Source of the DNA: Stictocephala bisonia
Lineage: Eukaryota; Arthropoda; Insecta; Hemiptera; Membracidae
Length of the DNA: 64,000 bases
NCBI GenBank assembly: GCA_035578905.1
Contig: JAQJVL010000518.1
Location: 186,001-250,000, forward strand
Direction of reading: 5' to 3'
Within the stretch, counting starts at the first letter, position 1. Each line of letters opens with the position of its first letter. Both the position numbers and the translations under genes were made by a program. Below are positions 56,601 through 62,632 of the stretch, one piece after another. The notes under the pieces were generated by a model. It was not told where the DNA came from and made no database searches. It saw only the letters and a program-made list of their open reading frames with translations.

Positions 56601-57481
56601 CCATTAGTTGGTTTTTGTACAAAATTAAGCATTTAAATATTTCTCATGGTTAAATTTGAAAATTTTACTGTTATTATTGATCCTACAATAAAAGACTCGT
56701 AATATCAACTTATGGTCCACTAGAAAGTGTCTTTAATAATCATACAGTGTTCACTATAACTCATTATAATAAAAAACACAAACGGTACAGTTGAAATAGA
56801 AAAGCATGTTAGGGGACGCTGCCAGTAAAATTGCATTGCTACTGACTGTCTGGGGCTATCGACTTTCCAGCAGTGACTTGGCATGTTGGGAAATGTCCAC
56901 CTTGAATTGAAATGTTTTGACTGTCAGTAAGGATAGTCAAGAATTATATCAGTAAAAGTACACATGTATTGTAGGATTAGTTGTATATAAACAACATTTA
57001 TTTTTATAGGTTTGTGAAAGAACAGGATGCTGCAAGAAGACTTCAGCAGGAGTCAGTTTTAAATCCAACTCAAGTACTACCAAAAGGTCCTCCTCCAGTC
57101 AAAGATTTGACAATGTCCTTGATGGAAAACAATTTGAAGCAAATATCTTTAACGGGGGCATCAATGACAAGTCCATCACAACCGAGCTGGACTCTGAGTC
57201 AACCAGTAGCTCCTGTAGCGATGGTCGCCCCAGTAGCTCCAATGAACTCTGCACCTGCGGCAGCGTGGACCAATCAGACCTGGCGACCAGCCTGGCAGCC
57301 CTCCACCTCTCCTTCCCCAATGACCTTCCCTTCGCCACAGTTCCAGCTCGCTACTAACAAGGTACCGATGAACAGTATGGCGACCCAGCCAACGTTTCAG
57401 ACACCCTTGATGAACGGAATGAGGCCAGCACAACCAGCTAAACAGCTTTCCTCAACAGAAATAAATGATTTTCTGAGCTAA
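27774..57481 (+). CDS. SCYL2: SCYL2 pseudokinase, whole gene (13 coding exons)
   Basis: SCY1-like 2 (CVAK104) is a cytoplasmic pseudokinase of clathrin-coated vesicles that binds clathrin and AP adaptors and acts in receptor traffic between trans-Golgi, endosome and plasma membrane. The 13 exons join in phase to 2496 nt, giving 831 residues (human about 929). The pseudokinase fold spans residues ~30-325: the ATP-binding Lys strand is degenerate (EASIFVFEKR), HRD is replaced by HHN (ILHHNLTPENIVVN), and DFG by GFD (WKIFGFDFC). Residues ~350-600 form HEAT-like helices (FVNPTMVPFVLPNVL, ELCLSVLPTYASLIEYP, LSIENALNLNQFN). The C-terminus (~620-831) is a disordered Pro/Gln/Ser/Thr tail. The introns total about 27 kb and are full of transposons, but none interrupts the reading frame. 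Exon limits: 27774-27900, 28740-28944, 31522-31666, 34987-35136, 38986-39201, 41634-41750, 42495-42637, 43718-43877, 46543-46779, 48372-48504, 50158-50377, 54612-54782 and 57010-57481. Confidence 0.95.
27960..28480. mobile_element. Possible pogo-like remnant in SCYL2 intron 1
   Basis: The left side reads 'gtagtccagatcacacggtaatccgaac'; the right side carries 'ccgaacaatttgatagtctgaacaggccc' and 'ggaccgtactgta'. They look like decayed inverted ends of the same style as the element at 1095-1964. The match is loose and the interior is empty. Confidence 0.25.
28740..28944 (+). CDS. SCYL2: SCYL2 coding exon 2
   Basis: Residues 43-110. LQWKIYSGYKKSTRQEAS, then IFVFEKR where the catalytic Lys strand should be, then QLTRLRHPQILVVHHPCEES, the conserved SCYL helix-C region. 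Acceptor TTATGTAG, donor GTAATT. Two bases carry over into exon 3. Confidence 0.92.
28945..29980. other. SCYL2 intron 2, left part
   Basis: AT-rich intronic sequence with no recognised element before the piggyBac-like insertion. A T/G-rich run lies at 29938-29970. Confidence 0.5.
29981..30711. mobile_element. piggyBac-like non-autonomous element
   Basis: TTAA at 29981 and at 30708 bounds ends that are inverted repeats: CATGTTGATTGCAATGAGGGCC on the left against reverse-strand CACGTTGACTGCC and ATGAGGGC on the right. TTAA targets and TTAACACGTTGAC-type ends are seen in piggyBac-superfamily MITEs. No transposase frame is present. It sits in SCYL2 intron 2. Confidence 0.55.
31522..31666 (+). 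CDS. SCYL2: SCYL2 coding exon 3
   Basis: Residues 111-159. DSLAFATEPVFASLANILG and LYEVEIKYGLLQ align with the hinge and helix D-E region of SCYL2. Acceptor TTTTCAG, donor GTAAGA, phase 0 exit. Confidence 0.94.
31787..32405. repeat. Left copy of the direct duplication flanking PLE-2
   Basis: This ~616-bp sequence recurs at 34293-34908 in the same orientation with only scattered differences (roughly 2-3 percent by eye). Its right edge coincides exactly with the left edge of the Penelope-like insertion. It behaves like a very long target-site duplication. Confidence 0.85.
32499..32539 (-). ncRNA. Hammerhead-like motif, left arm of PLE-2 (one core change)
   Basis: Same as the right-arm motif at 34122-34162, but the core reads ATGAAGA, with the first conserved C lost. 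CTCAC/GTGAG stem I is kept. Confidence 0.4.
32718..33660 (-). pseudogene. Penelope-like linker plus GIY-YIG endonuclease, frameshifted
   Basis: Reading leftwards from 33660: FLDVEIGLEDGVLQTDIHIK and KPTNKQQYLHYTSCHPNNTK form the conserved end of Penelope RT, followed by a basic linker ending NPCNKKSCKTQPH. Near 33050-33095 the frame shifts. It continues as STNLIYQLQCQHC, PDQYIGLTSETLRKRMNGH (the GIY-YIG motif with its Cys pair), HTLLHNQNFDQC, and ends SRDPPNLNIR at 32718. The nuclease would nick DNA for target-primed reverse transcription. The RT catalytic block is absent. Confidence 0.75.
33661..33943 (+). pseudogene. Inverted second copy of the GIY-YIG endonuclease
   Basis: LQCQHCPAQYIGLTSETLRK through SRDPPNLNIR with a stop at 33943 is almost identical to the - strand copy ending at 32718. 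It starts abruptly within the Cys pair, so this is a 5'-truncated copy placed head to head. Identity between arms implies they arose in the same or closely spaced events. Confidence 0.8.
34122..34162 (+). ncRNA. Hammerhead ribozyme-like motif of PLE-2
   Basis: CTCAC (34122-34126) pairs perfectly with GTGAG (34158-34162) as stem I. The core CTGAAGA (34127-34133) fits CUGANGA. Stem II is AATGCC/GGTGTT, with two G.U pairs and loop TGT. Then GAAA (34150-34153) and an extremely short stem III (A-A with T-T). As in the foldback motifs, one extra base sits between the core and stem II. It lies in the 3' region of a Penelope-like element, where such ribozymes are known. Confidence 0.6.
34293..34908. 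repeat. Right copy of the direct duplication flanking PLE-2
   Basis: Counterpart of 31787-32405. The left edge abuts the terminal CTAACCTAAAA of PLE-2; the right edge ends at 'aagtatta', like the left copy. It lies 78 bp upstream of SCYL2 exon 4. Confidence 0.85.
34987..35136 (+). CDS. SCYL2: SCYL2 coding exon 4
   Basis: Residues 160-209, phase 0 at both ends. VGEGLAFLHNDAKILHHNLT then PENIVVN (degenerate catalytic loop: HHN for HRD) and GAWKIFGFDFCILN (GFD for DFG). These losses mark it as a pseudokinase, as in other SCYL proteins. Acceptor CATTTTTTAG, donor GTAAGA. Confidence 0.94.
35235..35279 (-). ncRNA. Hammerhead-like motif, left arm of foldback 2
   Basis: On the - strand: GGGTTGC, core CTGATCA, GTCA/TGAC hairpin, AAAAC, then GCAACTC. 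Stem I is seven pairs (one G.U). Two core bases are changed relative to CTGATGA...GAAA, so this copy should be inactive. Confidence 0.45.
35404..35449 (+). ncRNA. Hammerhead-like motif, right arm of foldback 2
   Basis: TTGATGA (35411-35417), GTCA/TGAC hairpin, GAAAC (35433-35437), then GTT and GCAACTC. Only the first core base differs from consensus, but stem I is weakened. The two arms are broken at different positions, so their consensus is a complete core with a 7-bp stem I. Confidence 0.45.
35458..36575. other. SCYL2 intron 4, middle part
   Basis: AT-rich intronic sequence between foldback elements; nothing recognised. Confidence 0.45.
36576..36793. mobile_element. Foldback element 3 with decayed hammerhead-like core
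   Basis: The arms 36576-36679 and 36691-36793 are inverted repeats with one indel and one or two mismatches around an 11-nt loop. Each arm contains CCGAAGA, one base, a GTCC/GGAC hairpin, then GAAA (right arm 36692-36719). This matches the hammerhead layout with the second core base changed. No coding frame. Confidence 0.7.
36998..37093. repeat. Perfect 96-bp palindrome without spacer
   Basis: The sequence reads the same on both strands from 36998 to 37093, centred on ATTAC|GTAAT at 37045/37046. It is AT-rich and could extrude as a cruciform. It lies 205 bp from foldback element 3. Confidence 0.9.
37094..38985. other. SCYL2 intron 4, right part
   Basis: AT-rich. It contains a TATATATATATG run near 38378 and the long poly(T) at 38615. 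No coding feature. Confidence 0.45.
38615..38662. repeat. Poly(T) run of 48
   Basis: An uninterrupted run of about 48 T. It could be the poly(A) tail of an old - strand retro-insertion, but no source sequence is recognisable beside it. The exact length is unreliable in assemblies. Confidence 0.8.
38986..39201 (+). CDS. SCYL2: SCYL2 coding exon 5
   Basis: Residues 210-281, phase 0 at both ends. PELDYLAPECGVGE is the APE-like segment, and AASDMYSLGVVITALYNEG is the conserved helix F (DMYSLG) of SCYL proteins. Acceptor TTGGGCAG, donor GTAAAC. Confidence 0.94.
39354..40286 (+). mobile_element. Mariner-like remnant, internally deleted
   Basis: The left end ATCCAGAGAGTAAGTTCCGTTT and the right end AAGGAACTTATTTTCTGGACAC are inverted repeats. 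Only the 3' half of the transposase remains (39745-40160). At about 930 bp it is well short of full length (1.3 kb). SCYL2 intron 5. Confidence 0.7.
39745..40160 (+). pseudogene. Mariner transposase 3' half
   Basis: VFWDRHGVLLLDSLPWG, LRKLHHAIQNKRRGM, LHDNARTHI and FNHPPYSMDLAPSYYYLF, then KSWAANFYDKGIQKLVSRYN with a stop at 40158. Frameshifts separate the pieces. The last catalytic Asp of mariner (PSDYHLF) is Tyr here, so the enzyme is dead. Confidence 0.75.
40821..40896 (-). mobile_element. 50-bp PLE-2-family tail with 13-bp target duplication
   Basis: ACTTATATAACAA at 40821-40833 is repeated exactly at 40884-40896. The 50 bp between them match the reverse complement of the last 50 bp of PLE-2 (34243-34292), including GGCCTAGTGCCCTTTAACC. 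This is the shortest kind of 5'-truncated, target-primed insertion and it defines the 3' end of the family. Confidence 0.8.
40897..41633. other. SCYL2 intron 5, right part
   Basis: AT-rich with a short A run near 41119; nothing recognised. Confidence 0.45.
41634..41750 (+). CDS. SCYL2: SCYL2 coding exon 6
   Basis: Residues 282-320, phase 0 at both ends. LRDMTRLMLSFKPELRPDEH forms the end of the pseudokinase lobe (the 'RPDA'-type helix H-I segment). Acceptor ATCAATAG, donor GTAACA. Confidence 0.93.
42050..42185. repeat. Minisatellite, copy 1 (about 36-bp unit)
   Basis: Degenerate units of the form GTATTGACCCACCCACCC...CATACACA...CAGTG recur about three times. The same unit makes the array at 44296-44495, two introns further on. 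Confidence 0.55.
42495..42637 (+). CDS. SCYL2: SCYL2 coding exon 7
   Basis: Residues 321-367. FFNDVGVKTLNYLDSLFQWD and KSQFYKGLPEIIDKLPHRV match the linker into the HEAT-like domain in vertebrate SCYL2. Acceptor TTTCCAG, donor GTACAA. Two bases carry over. Confidence 0.94.
42658..43400 (-). mobile_element. Non-LTR retrotransposon 3' end, decayed
   Basis: The - strand carries a short tail-like frame, GCKFFSHIPEGIKRIQDTSK, similar to the C-terminal helix of CR1/Jockey-type RTs. It ends at a poly(A) tract seen as T13 at 42659-42671. The upstream limit is vague. SCYL2 intron 7. Confidence 0.4.
43718..43877 (+). CDS. SCYL2: SCYL2 coding exon 8
   Basis: Residues 368-421. FVNPTMVPFVLPNVLTIAEN then KEEFSQLILPHLKPVMK and DPIQ is almost the vertebrate SCYL2 HEAT-repeat sequence. 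Acceptor TGTTTCAG, donor GTAATA. Confidence 0.95.
44296..44495. repeat. Minisatellite, copy 2 (about 36-bp unit)
   Basis: About five units of GTATTGACCCACCCACCC + CTCATACACA + CAGTG with point changes. It gives a spurious Pro/Thr-rich open frame on the + strand. The same unit is at 42050-42185. Confidence 0.7.
44764..45135 (-). mobile_element. Non-LTR retrotransposon 3' end
   Basis: The 3' end is at the left, with a (GAATA)n-like tail (44764-44780). The ORF end is described in the next entry. SCYL2 intron 8. Confidence 0.6.
44836..45129 (-). pseudogene. Non-LTR RT C-terminal fragment
   Basis: HNYNTRSRDLINLPQVRLAK, LASKLYNRIPIDIRKL and NAFYSLEEFEDKQ match the end of Jockey/CR1-like RT ORFs ('YNTRxxxxLxxP...KLxNxLP...YSxxEF'). 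Only the last ~97 residues are present, so this is 5'-truncated. Confidence 0.65.
45733..45978. mobile_element. Mariner-derived MITE, 246 bp
   Basis: CGAGGCGTGTTTTTAACGTA at the left and its near-complement at the right (ACACGCCTCG) are flanked by TA on both sides. The interior shares 'ggcaagccacagccgccgttacgga' and a decayed start of a transposase frame (ATGCCGCCAACTGTAAAGTA) with the element at 58181-58874. SCYL2 intron 8. Confidence 0.75.
45981..46542. other. SCYL2 intron 8, right end
   Basis: No recognised feature. Confidence 0.45.
46543..46779 (+). CDS. SCYL2: SCYL2 coding exon 9
   Basis: Residues 422-500, phase 0 at both ends. VLLIFMQKMELLLKLCP, MLYRALEADAQQIQELCL and LPTYASLIEYPAMKNALLPR form HEAT-like helices and align closely with vertebrate SCYL2. 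Acceptor ACGTTCCAG, donor GTGGGT. Confidence 0.95.
46780..48182. other. SCYL2 intron 9
   Basis: At 47155-47250 a short piece resembles coding text (DLISEKLLPKYAS, then a stop) but lacks splice support. Otherwise no feature is seen before the RT fragment. Confidence 0.35.
48183..48362 (+). pseudogene. RT active-site fragment next to SCYL2 exon 10
   Basis: One open frame reads RSQLLPVDVEVPQGSVIGPV and LFTNDLPHHL, then TLMYADDMSFLLAANSK. That includes RT block 'VPQGSxxGP' and the YADD active site of a non-LTR element. It stops 9 bp before the exon 10 acceptor AG (48370-48371), so the end of intron 9 is transposon-derived. Confidence 0.75.
48372..48504 (+). CDS. SCYL2: SCYL2 coding exon 10
   Basis: Residues 501-544. 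VRVNCLVCVGKLLDHLDKW, LVLDEVLPFLPQIPSREPAV and LMGILG are near matches to vertebrate SCYL2. Acceptor TTGTTTAG, donor GTGTGT (weaker than consensus). One base carries over. Confidence 0.94.
48505..50157. other. SCYL2 intron 10
   Basis: AT-rich. A segment near 49049-49083 resembles 2780-2815. No other feature. Confidence 0.45.
50158..50377 (+). CDS. SCYL2: SCYL2 coding exon 11
   Basis: Residues 545-617. GIYKLVLTHKKFTMSKEVMA, PLSIENALNLNQFNAIMAVI and KLEQLNSIQNEQK are the last HEAT-like helices and match vertebrate SCYL2 strongly. Acceptor GCTTTCAG, donor GTAAGC. Two bases carry over. Confidence 0.95.
50855..51115 (+). repeat. Dispersed Helitron-like repeat, copy 2, with CTAGT end
   Basis: This matches 10345-10582 and ends in GCACGCAAAGCCTGC...CTAG (51112-51115) followed by T, the signature of a Helitron 3' end. 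The 5' end is not delimited. SCYL2 intron 11. Confidence 0.55.
51138..53375. mobile_element. hAT-like non-autonomous transposon
   Basis: The left end TAGGGGCGTGCGAGTA and the right end TACTCGCACACCCCTA are inverted repeats, followed inward by further 'tcgag'-rich matching sequence. The 8-bp flanks ATAATGAG (51130-51137) and ATAATAAG (53376-53383) differ by one base and fit the 8-bp target duplication of hAT elements. It is about 2.24 kb long with no recognisable transposase. SCYL2 intron 11. Confidence 0.7.
53571..53765 (+). repeat. Dispersed repeat R, copy 2
   Basis: Same family and orientation as 21476-21665. It lies directly upstream of the RT fragment at 53.8 kb. No TIR or poly(A) seen, so the class is unknown. 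Confidence 0.6.
53790..54268 (+). pseudogene. Non-LTR RT C-terminal fragment, one frameshift
   Basis: The first part reads LLTAYYGCFYPHLAYAAPIW and LFCLQKKVIRTIFGLG (from 53794). After a shift near 53980-54010 the frame continues SVRCHAGLPIPKHNTSFFQK, FCIKLFNALPNHLKEVKS and SKVYYSVHSYLNDKQ with a stop at 54266. This is the thumb and C-terminal domain of a Jockey/CR1-like RT. SCYL2 intron 11. Confidence 0.75.
54335..54452 (-). mobile_element. tRNA-derived SINE, family 1, copy A
   Basis: The - strand head reads TAGCTCAGTGG (A box), then TTAAGGCTTCGGAAGCC, then the perfect B box GGTTCGAATCC (complement of 54402-54412), and ends CACTGAGCCA. It continues into the tail 'cggtacttcactcgttgaatac', shared with the copy at 62.5 kb. 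A real tRNA would not carry this tail. Confidence 0.75.
54612..54782 (+). CDS. SCYL2: SCYL2 coding exon 12
   Basis: Residues 618-674. SMDSNMASQFTSAPPTQSEF, EEILGMKSS and TKILTLQEKQG. The last segment corresponds to the 'LTLEEKQ' of vertebrate SCYL2, the start of the charged linker into the disordered tail. Acceptor CTTTCAG, donor GTATTT. Confidence 0.9.
54783..55731. other. SCYL2 intron 12, left part
   Basis: Contains a GGGAGGG-rich strip near 55110-55130 and 55290; no element could be defined. Confidence 0.35.
55732..55918. mobile_element. Small MITE, 187 bp
   Basis: The left end AGACCCAACCTCCACTTGCGAT and the right end ATCGCAAATGGAGGCCGGGCC are inverted repeats with a few mismatches, each followed inward by a second 'gcgat' motif. 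No frame. The class is unclear. Confidence 0.5.
56530..56900 (+). repeat. Dispersed repeat S, copy 1
   Basis: This matches 63335-63660 in the same orientation: 'aaaggtgaaga', 'ttttgtacaaaatt', 'tccactagaaa', 'taataatcatacagt', 'gacttggc'. Identity is moderate, so the copies are old. No coding frame. SCYL2 intron 12. Confidence 0.6.
57010..57481 (+). CDS. SCYL2: SCYL2 coding exon 13 and stop
   Basis: Residues 675-831. FVKEQDAARRLQQES continues the charged linker. PPPVKDLTMSLMENNLKQIS corresponds to the conserved KDLTDTLM block. The rest is low-complexity Pro/Ala/Gln/Ser/Met sequence ending STEINDFLS and TAA (57479-57481). Acceptor TTTTTATAG. The tail should carry the clathrin and adaptor contacts, but I see no unambiguous motif. 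Confidence 0.92.
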
Positions 57482-58180
57482 TAGTTGTGTATATCTAGTA
57501 TAATTTTGTTATCACATTTTATTGAAATATTTCTGATGAAACTATATATTTTAATAAGTAAGCCGTAATATACCACGAAAACTGGTGACTAAGTTTATTC
57601 TTGTTGCTAATAATTTTATTAGCTTCAAGTATTTTGTACATTCCTGTTTGCTAGTTATTTATAGTCATATTTATTTATTTTTTATGAGCATAGCTAGTCT
57701 TTTTCTGGTCACTTTGCTTTAGTTTGTGCTTAATATACTTAACTATTGTGTTGGTTTGATTTTAAATATATCAGCAGGGCACAAACGTCAATATGTTATA
57801 ATTTATCCTATTTGTTATTTTTATTTTTTTCTATTAGATACTGTGTATTAACGAAGAAAAAAGCACTTGCTGCACTTAAAAAAGTAGTCAGACCCAATTT
57901 TTTTTAAATTATTTTAATTTAAGTTATTTAACAAAATTTATGATTGTTACTTAATATGTACATTCTAAGGTTTGTCACCCTCCGTAGTTTTGTTGACTAC
58001 ACTTATTATTATTCAAGGTACAAACTATTACAGATGATTTTTTAGCTTCGTGCTCCTTCCTCAAATTTTTTGATTTTAGCGTAAAAATAATTTTTAAACT
58101 AAACAAAATCCACTTGTAAGACATTGAAATAAGCAGTCTCTTCTAGCACTGATTTATGATTATCTACATAAATAAACATA
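57482..58180. other. SCYL2 3' UTR and downstream
   Basis: The first AATAAA after the stop is at about 58171, next to the mariner-like insertion. Upstream variants such as TTTAATAAG near 57550 may be used instead. No other feature. Confidence 0.35.
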
Positions 58181-58874
58181 TGAGGCATGTTTTAAAAGTA
58201 ATTATCATTTTAAAACTGCTCCATTGTAGCGCTGCGGTTGGCACGTATACCACTATCTGTTGGCAAGCCACAGCCGCCGTTACGGATCCATTCGACAGTT
58301 TTTAAGGTTGCTTATGTTTTTTAAAATGCCTCTTCCAATTGAAAATACTGCCGACTATAAAGTACGCACTGTGATAAGTTTTCTTAATGCTATTGGCGTA
58401 AAAGTAGCTGATTCATCATGAGATCTGTCACAGTGACAATTTGGTTTTTAAAATCGTCCCATCTCAATTGTAACGCTCTAGGAACGTGAGACTACTGGCC
58501 ATTTATTTTTGTGATTCTCTGTCAGCATTCTTAGAACTCTGCATGATTATAACTTTCAGTTCTTGAAACGTTCTGTCACAAATCACATTTCTTGACTGTG
58601 AATGTCTTGACTGTGTCTGTGAATATCTCATGCCTTTAGCATTAAGAAAACTTATCACAGCATGTACTTCACAGTCGGCAGCATTGTCAATTGGAGAAGG
58701 CATTTTTAAACAACCTTAAGCAACCTTAAACACTAGCGAAAGAATCTGTATTGGTGGCTGAGGCTTGTCAAACAGATAGCTGAGGCTGGTACATAGCGTG
58801 CATGCGCTGAACGCTGTCTGCAACACTATGATGTTGGGGTTGCAAAACTTTATTTACTTTTAAAACATGCCTCG
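58181..58874. mobile_element. Palindromic mariner-like element with two opposed transposase starts
   Basis: The ends TGAGGCATGTTTTAAAAGTA and TACTTTTAAAACATGCCTCG are inverted repeats. The left arm carries, on the + strand, MPLPIENTADYKVRTVISFL (from 58326). The right arm carries, on the - strand, MPSPIDNAADCEVHAVISFL (from 58703). Both are the N-terminus of one transposase. The middle is a junction of the two truncated copies. Same family as the 246-bp MITE at 45733. Confidence 0.75.
58503..58703 (-). pseudogene. Mariner transposase N-terminal fragment
   Basis: This right-arm copy, 66 codons long, keeps the first ~25 residues of the DNA-binding domain and then degenerates into AT-rich text. 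The opposite-strand twin begins at 58326. Confidence 0.5.
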
Positions 58875-59638
58875 CACATCAAGTATGTCTGTAAAATAAT
58901 CTAGTACATTGCCTGTCTTTATTCAATTTGAACAATATGATGAATAATATAAATTCAGTAAATCCCACAAAATATCAACAGCTGCATCCTTTGTTAATTC
59001 TAAACTAACAATATAACTTGCAACAATACAATAGATAACTAAGTGATTAAGCTTCATCTTATAGTCTGTAACTTATTAGATCAGTATTAGATAACACTTC
59101 AGAAGGGCATAATTCTTCAATGTGCATAAATCAATAAAATATGTAAAAATATTTAAATTCAAAATGTATATATATAGATGTAAATGTGAATTTAATGTGT
59201 CCTTAAAAATGCATCTTTCAGTTATATATTGAAAAATATACTGATAGATATTATTAAATTCAATAAATTGTACATATTTTGATTTATTATATTTTTAAAA
59301 ATTAGTTAGGGGCCTAATTACGCTTCACTCTGTCACTCAATAGGTTGTGCTATGTATGGTTATTAAATGACTGGATTGCAACCCCTTGTGGGCAGGTTAT
59401 CAAGATAAAAGTTTAATTATGCCTATTTTTTACTTCCTTTTCTTTTATATTCTGTAACAGGTCTTATAGTGATATAGCAACATAAAAATAACTTAAGAAC
59501 ATTTTTATATTTTTTATCATACAAAATTATGTTTATAAAGTGGTAATTTACATTAATAAGCAAACTGTTGATTAGTTACTTGGTAATTAGCCCAACACGT
59601 TTGAGAACTGAATTATTGTTAAATATCCTGCCAATATT
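58875..59638. other. Intergenic AT-rich stretch
   Basis: No feature recognised. Confidence 0.4.
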
Positions 59639-60145
59639 TTAACCCTCGCCCGGTCACATTAATGTTAGACGCTCATAGCGGGTGGAGACTTATTATTTCA
59701 CGGTGCTGCCGTATGATGCATGCTTGGCAATCCATCTGTACTGTATCTTTTCTGTTTTGTAATAATTAAGTTTCAATTTTAATGCTACAATATTTATATA
59801 ATACTAAAAATATCTACTAAATAAATAAAAACGAACACCCAAATGCATCCGTTTTCACCGCTAAACTGACATAAAAATAATAAATAGTAATTAAATTTAA
59901 ATGCTACACTAGTAAGAAATGTCCTGAAGTATGAGAAATCGTAGTAATTCCTTTTAGATCCAATGTGTAGCAGCACCATATGGATGCAGTCAAAAGTGTA
60001 GTAGTTCCATTTGCAGTTGATGTGTGGCAGCACCACTAGTATACAGTCAATGAGGTAGAACGTGGTGGTGATATGTGGGATTTAAACCTACAGTGGCTCG
60101 GAGCAGCATGTGGTGATTTGTGGCTTATGATCGGGAGAGGGTTAA
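59639..60145. mobile_element. piggyBac-like MITE, 507 bp
   Basis: TTAA at both ends (59639-59642 and 60142-60145). The inverted ends are CCCTCGCCCGGTCA and TGATCGGGAGAGGG. TTAA plus a CCC start is the piggyBac signature. The interior has imperfect 'gtagcagcaccat' duplications (near 59970 and 60025) and no transposase. Confidence 0.6.
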
Positions 60146-60639
60146 CTCAGCTTCTCTTGTGCCAATAAGAGATAATGTTTCACAGAAACAATAGAGCACT
60201 TCAAAGTTTCTTTAAGTAATTCTCATCTTACTTAGGTTACTCAAGAAGAAATATTCTTCTCATAAGAAGTTCAAGCTTTCAGAGCAATGGATGGATGGAT
60301 ACAAGGTTTATTCTAGCCTGAGGAGAGCTGTGAAGTGGAGATTGCTGCAGAAGGACGCATGCATGTAGTGTTGAGAGCAACCTAAAGTTGAATAATATTT
60401 CAGTAATTGATATTCCCATCGTATCTGTTGACTTTGTTTAATATACTTAACAAGCTCAGCGTATGGGTTTTGATAGTGCTTCATTATTATTAAAGATGAT
60501 GTGATTGCTCCTGTACTTTCCCCGCTAATCAACTGGGATTAAAGAACAAAAGAGTTTTCCTCGATCTAGAAGCAGCACTACTAGTAATCCTGATTCCTAA
60601 AAGGGGCCCCAAAGTCATTCTAACTTTTTTTTTTAGTTT

Positions 60640-60985
60640 GAAAGATATTTGAGAAGGTTGTATACATTTTTTTAAAGTCCGCTATCTTATCTCTCTAAAT
60701 CACCATGGTTTATGAATTATGACTAACTGCTGTCCTTGTTTCTTGCATTTATTCGTTCTGCAGTTGAGCACCAAGCACAGGTTGATACCATACATCTCAG
60801 TGTCCATTAAGCTATTGACAAATTTTCTTACCATGTATTTTTAAAAAAAAAAAACCCCCTTCTTTTGCTTTTTCATGGGCTTTAAAAGTGTGTTTGGTTG
60901 GTGTTGTGATTCCGAAAACTTTGCTAGTTCAGGAGTACTACAAGGTTATAATTTGGGACCTTTGTTTTTCTTGTTATTTAATACT
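60640..60985 (+). pseudogene. Non-LTR RT fragment, heavily decayed
   Basis: In shifting + strand frames: FERYLRRLYTFF, HLFVLQLSTKHR and finally SSGVLQGYNLGPLFFLLFNT, which is RT block 'SGVPQGSxLGPLLFLLFxND'. It is cut off at 60986 by the RTE fragment. Confidence 0.55.
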
Positions 60986-60987
60986 TA

Positions 60988-61625
60988 CTTACTCCTGTGG
61001 CCACACAAATCCCAACTGATTTTTAGCCTCGCCAACAATTAATTGTATATGGTCCTCACCTTCTTGCTTCTGTCCCAGCCATTTCAATCTTCTGCTTTTT
61101 ACCAGTGCTACCATGTCTAGGTCTTTATATCCCTTAAATCACGATTCTTCCTTATCCTCCACAACGCGTTTTCTTCAATCCGACCAAACACTCCAAAACC
61201 AAACTACGTAGAATCATGTTTTCAAAAACTGAGTTTCCTCTCATTCTGTTTTGTGAGTATCCATACCTCTGCTCCGTATAAGAGTTCTGGTTGTATGATC
61301 ACTTTGTTCATCTGGAATATTGTCCTCCTGGTCGTTAGCCTGCTTCCAAAAAGCTAACGATAGATTCCAGTAGCATCTTTGAGCTGATGTCAGTCTGCAT
61401 AGAATTTCATCGTCTTATTTATGTTCACTTGTTGTTGTGACACTCAGATATTTAAAGGAGTTTATTTTTATAACCTTAAAGTTAGCACTTCTAAATATGG
61501 TTGGTTATTAGGTATTCTGCTTATGTTCATGAATTTGGTTTTTTCTTCATTTACCAGTAGTTCTAGTTTCTTGGCTTCAGTAATTAGGTTTTCTGCTAGC
61601 TCCTTATTTAATAATGACATAAAAT
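60988..61625 (-). pseudogene. RTE-like retrotransposon 3' part
   Basis: The - strand reads ELAENLITEAKKLELLVNEE, TKFMNISRIPNNQPYL, INSFKYLSVTTTSEH, EILCRLTSAQRCYWNLSLAF, then more decayed text ending RRLKWLGQ. This is the RT thumb and C-terminal region of RTE-clade elements ('FxYLGxxI...EIxxRI'). The left end is a (GTAA)n tail (near 60985), also typical of RTE. Several stops. Confidence 0.65.
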
Positions 61626-61650
61626 TTATCCGGAACTGTGAAGTCACTCT

Positions 61651-62477
61651 CTATACTCACAGGATTACAAAACTACAATTTACTAAAAATTAGCAAAAAT
61701 ATTAACAATTTTATTGCTTTATTACTAGAAAATTAATTTCTAAAAATGTCTGTGGAAGGATGTAAAAATCACTAGCCACTTACTAGAACTTTTATAACAT
61801 TGTAATCCTGTGTACCCAACACGTTTTAATGTAGTATCCTGTGATAAAATACAGTCCTTTATTTTCTAGCCATATTTAGTAATTAAAATCTTATTAATTT
61901 ATAAGAAAGATTTGAATTAATAAATATTATTTATGTGCTTGAGGTTAAAGCCTCTTTTATAGTTTTTTTAATGTAAAACTTATACGAGCAGATGTGTGAA
62001 TATTTTATAGCATTTTCAAGTAAATAATGAAGCCTACATGTAATATATAAAAGTTAAAAAACATGTAACATGTAAAAAGTCTTTTTTTTTCTTTTTAATA
62101 TATACAAATTTTTTTATGTACTTGTGTAAATATATTGTTGTTAAATAATCAATAAATAATTAAATTAAGAGAAAACTGTTATTTTATGCATACTTACTCC
62201 GCTTTCAGCACTGTTAAACAGGTGCTAGTAAACATGAATGATGATAAGAATATTTTTACTGATGATTCAGAAGATAGATGTCACCAGACCATGGTTTATT
62301 TTGCGCTTCCATTAACAGGCAACCTTTCTTAGGTTTCATAAAATCGTGAGTTCCACGAAATAATCATTTGTGGTTTCTTCCCTAATTCGCCTTTTCAACA
62401 GACTCCTAAACTGCTTCTATATTTTCTACAAAAAGCCAAGCCTGGCAGTCACGGTTATTGGATGTTTCTTCCCACTC
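61651..62477. other. Intergenic AT-rich stretch
   Basis: No feature recognised. Confidence 0.4.
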
Positions 62478-62632
62478 ACTATACTCAGTGGCTAAGGCTT
62501 CGGACTGCAGAGGGCAAGGTAAAAGGTTCGAATCCCCACTGAGCCAATGGTCGGTACTTCACTCGTTGAATAAAGTTTACGCACAGGGTTGCAAGCCCAT
62601 GTGAACTGGCAAGCGAAGTTAAAAAAAATTAT
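62478..62632 (+). mobile_element. tRNA-derived SINE, family 1, copy B
   Basis: A-box-like TACTCAGTGGCTAAGG, perfect B box GGTTCGAATCC at 62525-62535, then CACTGAGCCA and the same tail as copy A, and further 'gggttgcaagcccatgtgaactggcaagcgaagtt' ending in an A8 run near 62621. Opposite orientation to copy A. Confidence 0.75.

Noticed and set aside
57099..57433. Antisense frames across SCYL2 exon 13
   Set aside because: They are shadows of the compositionally biased coding exon on the opposite strand.
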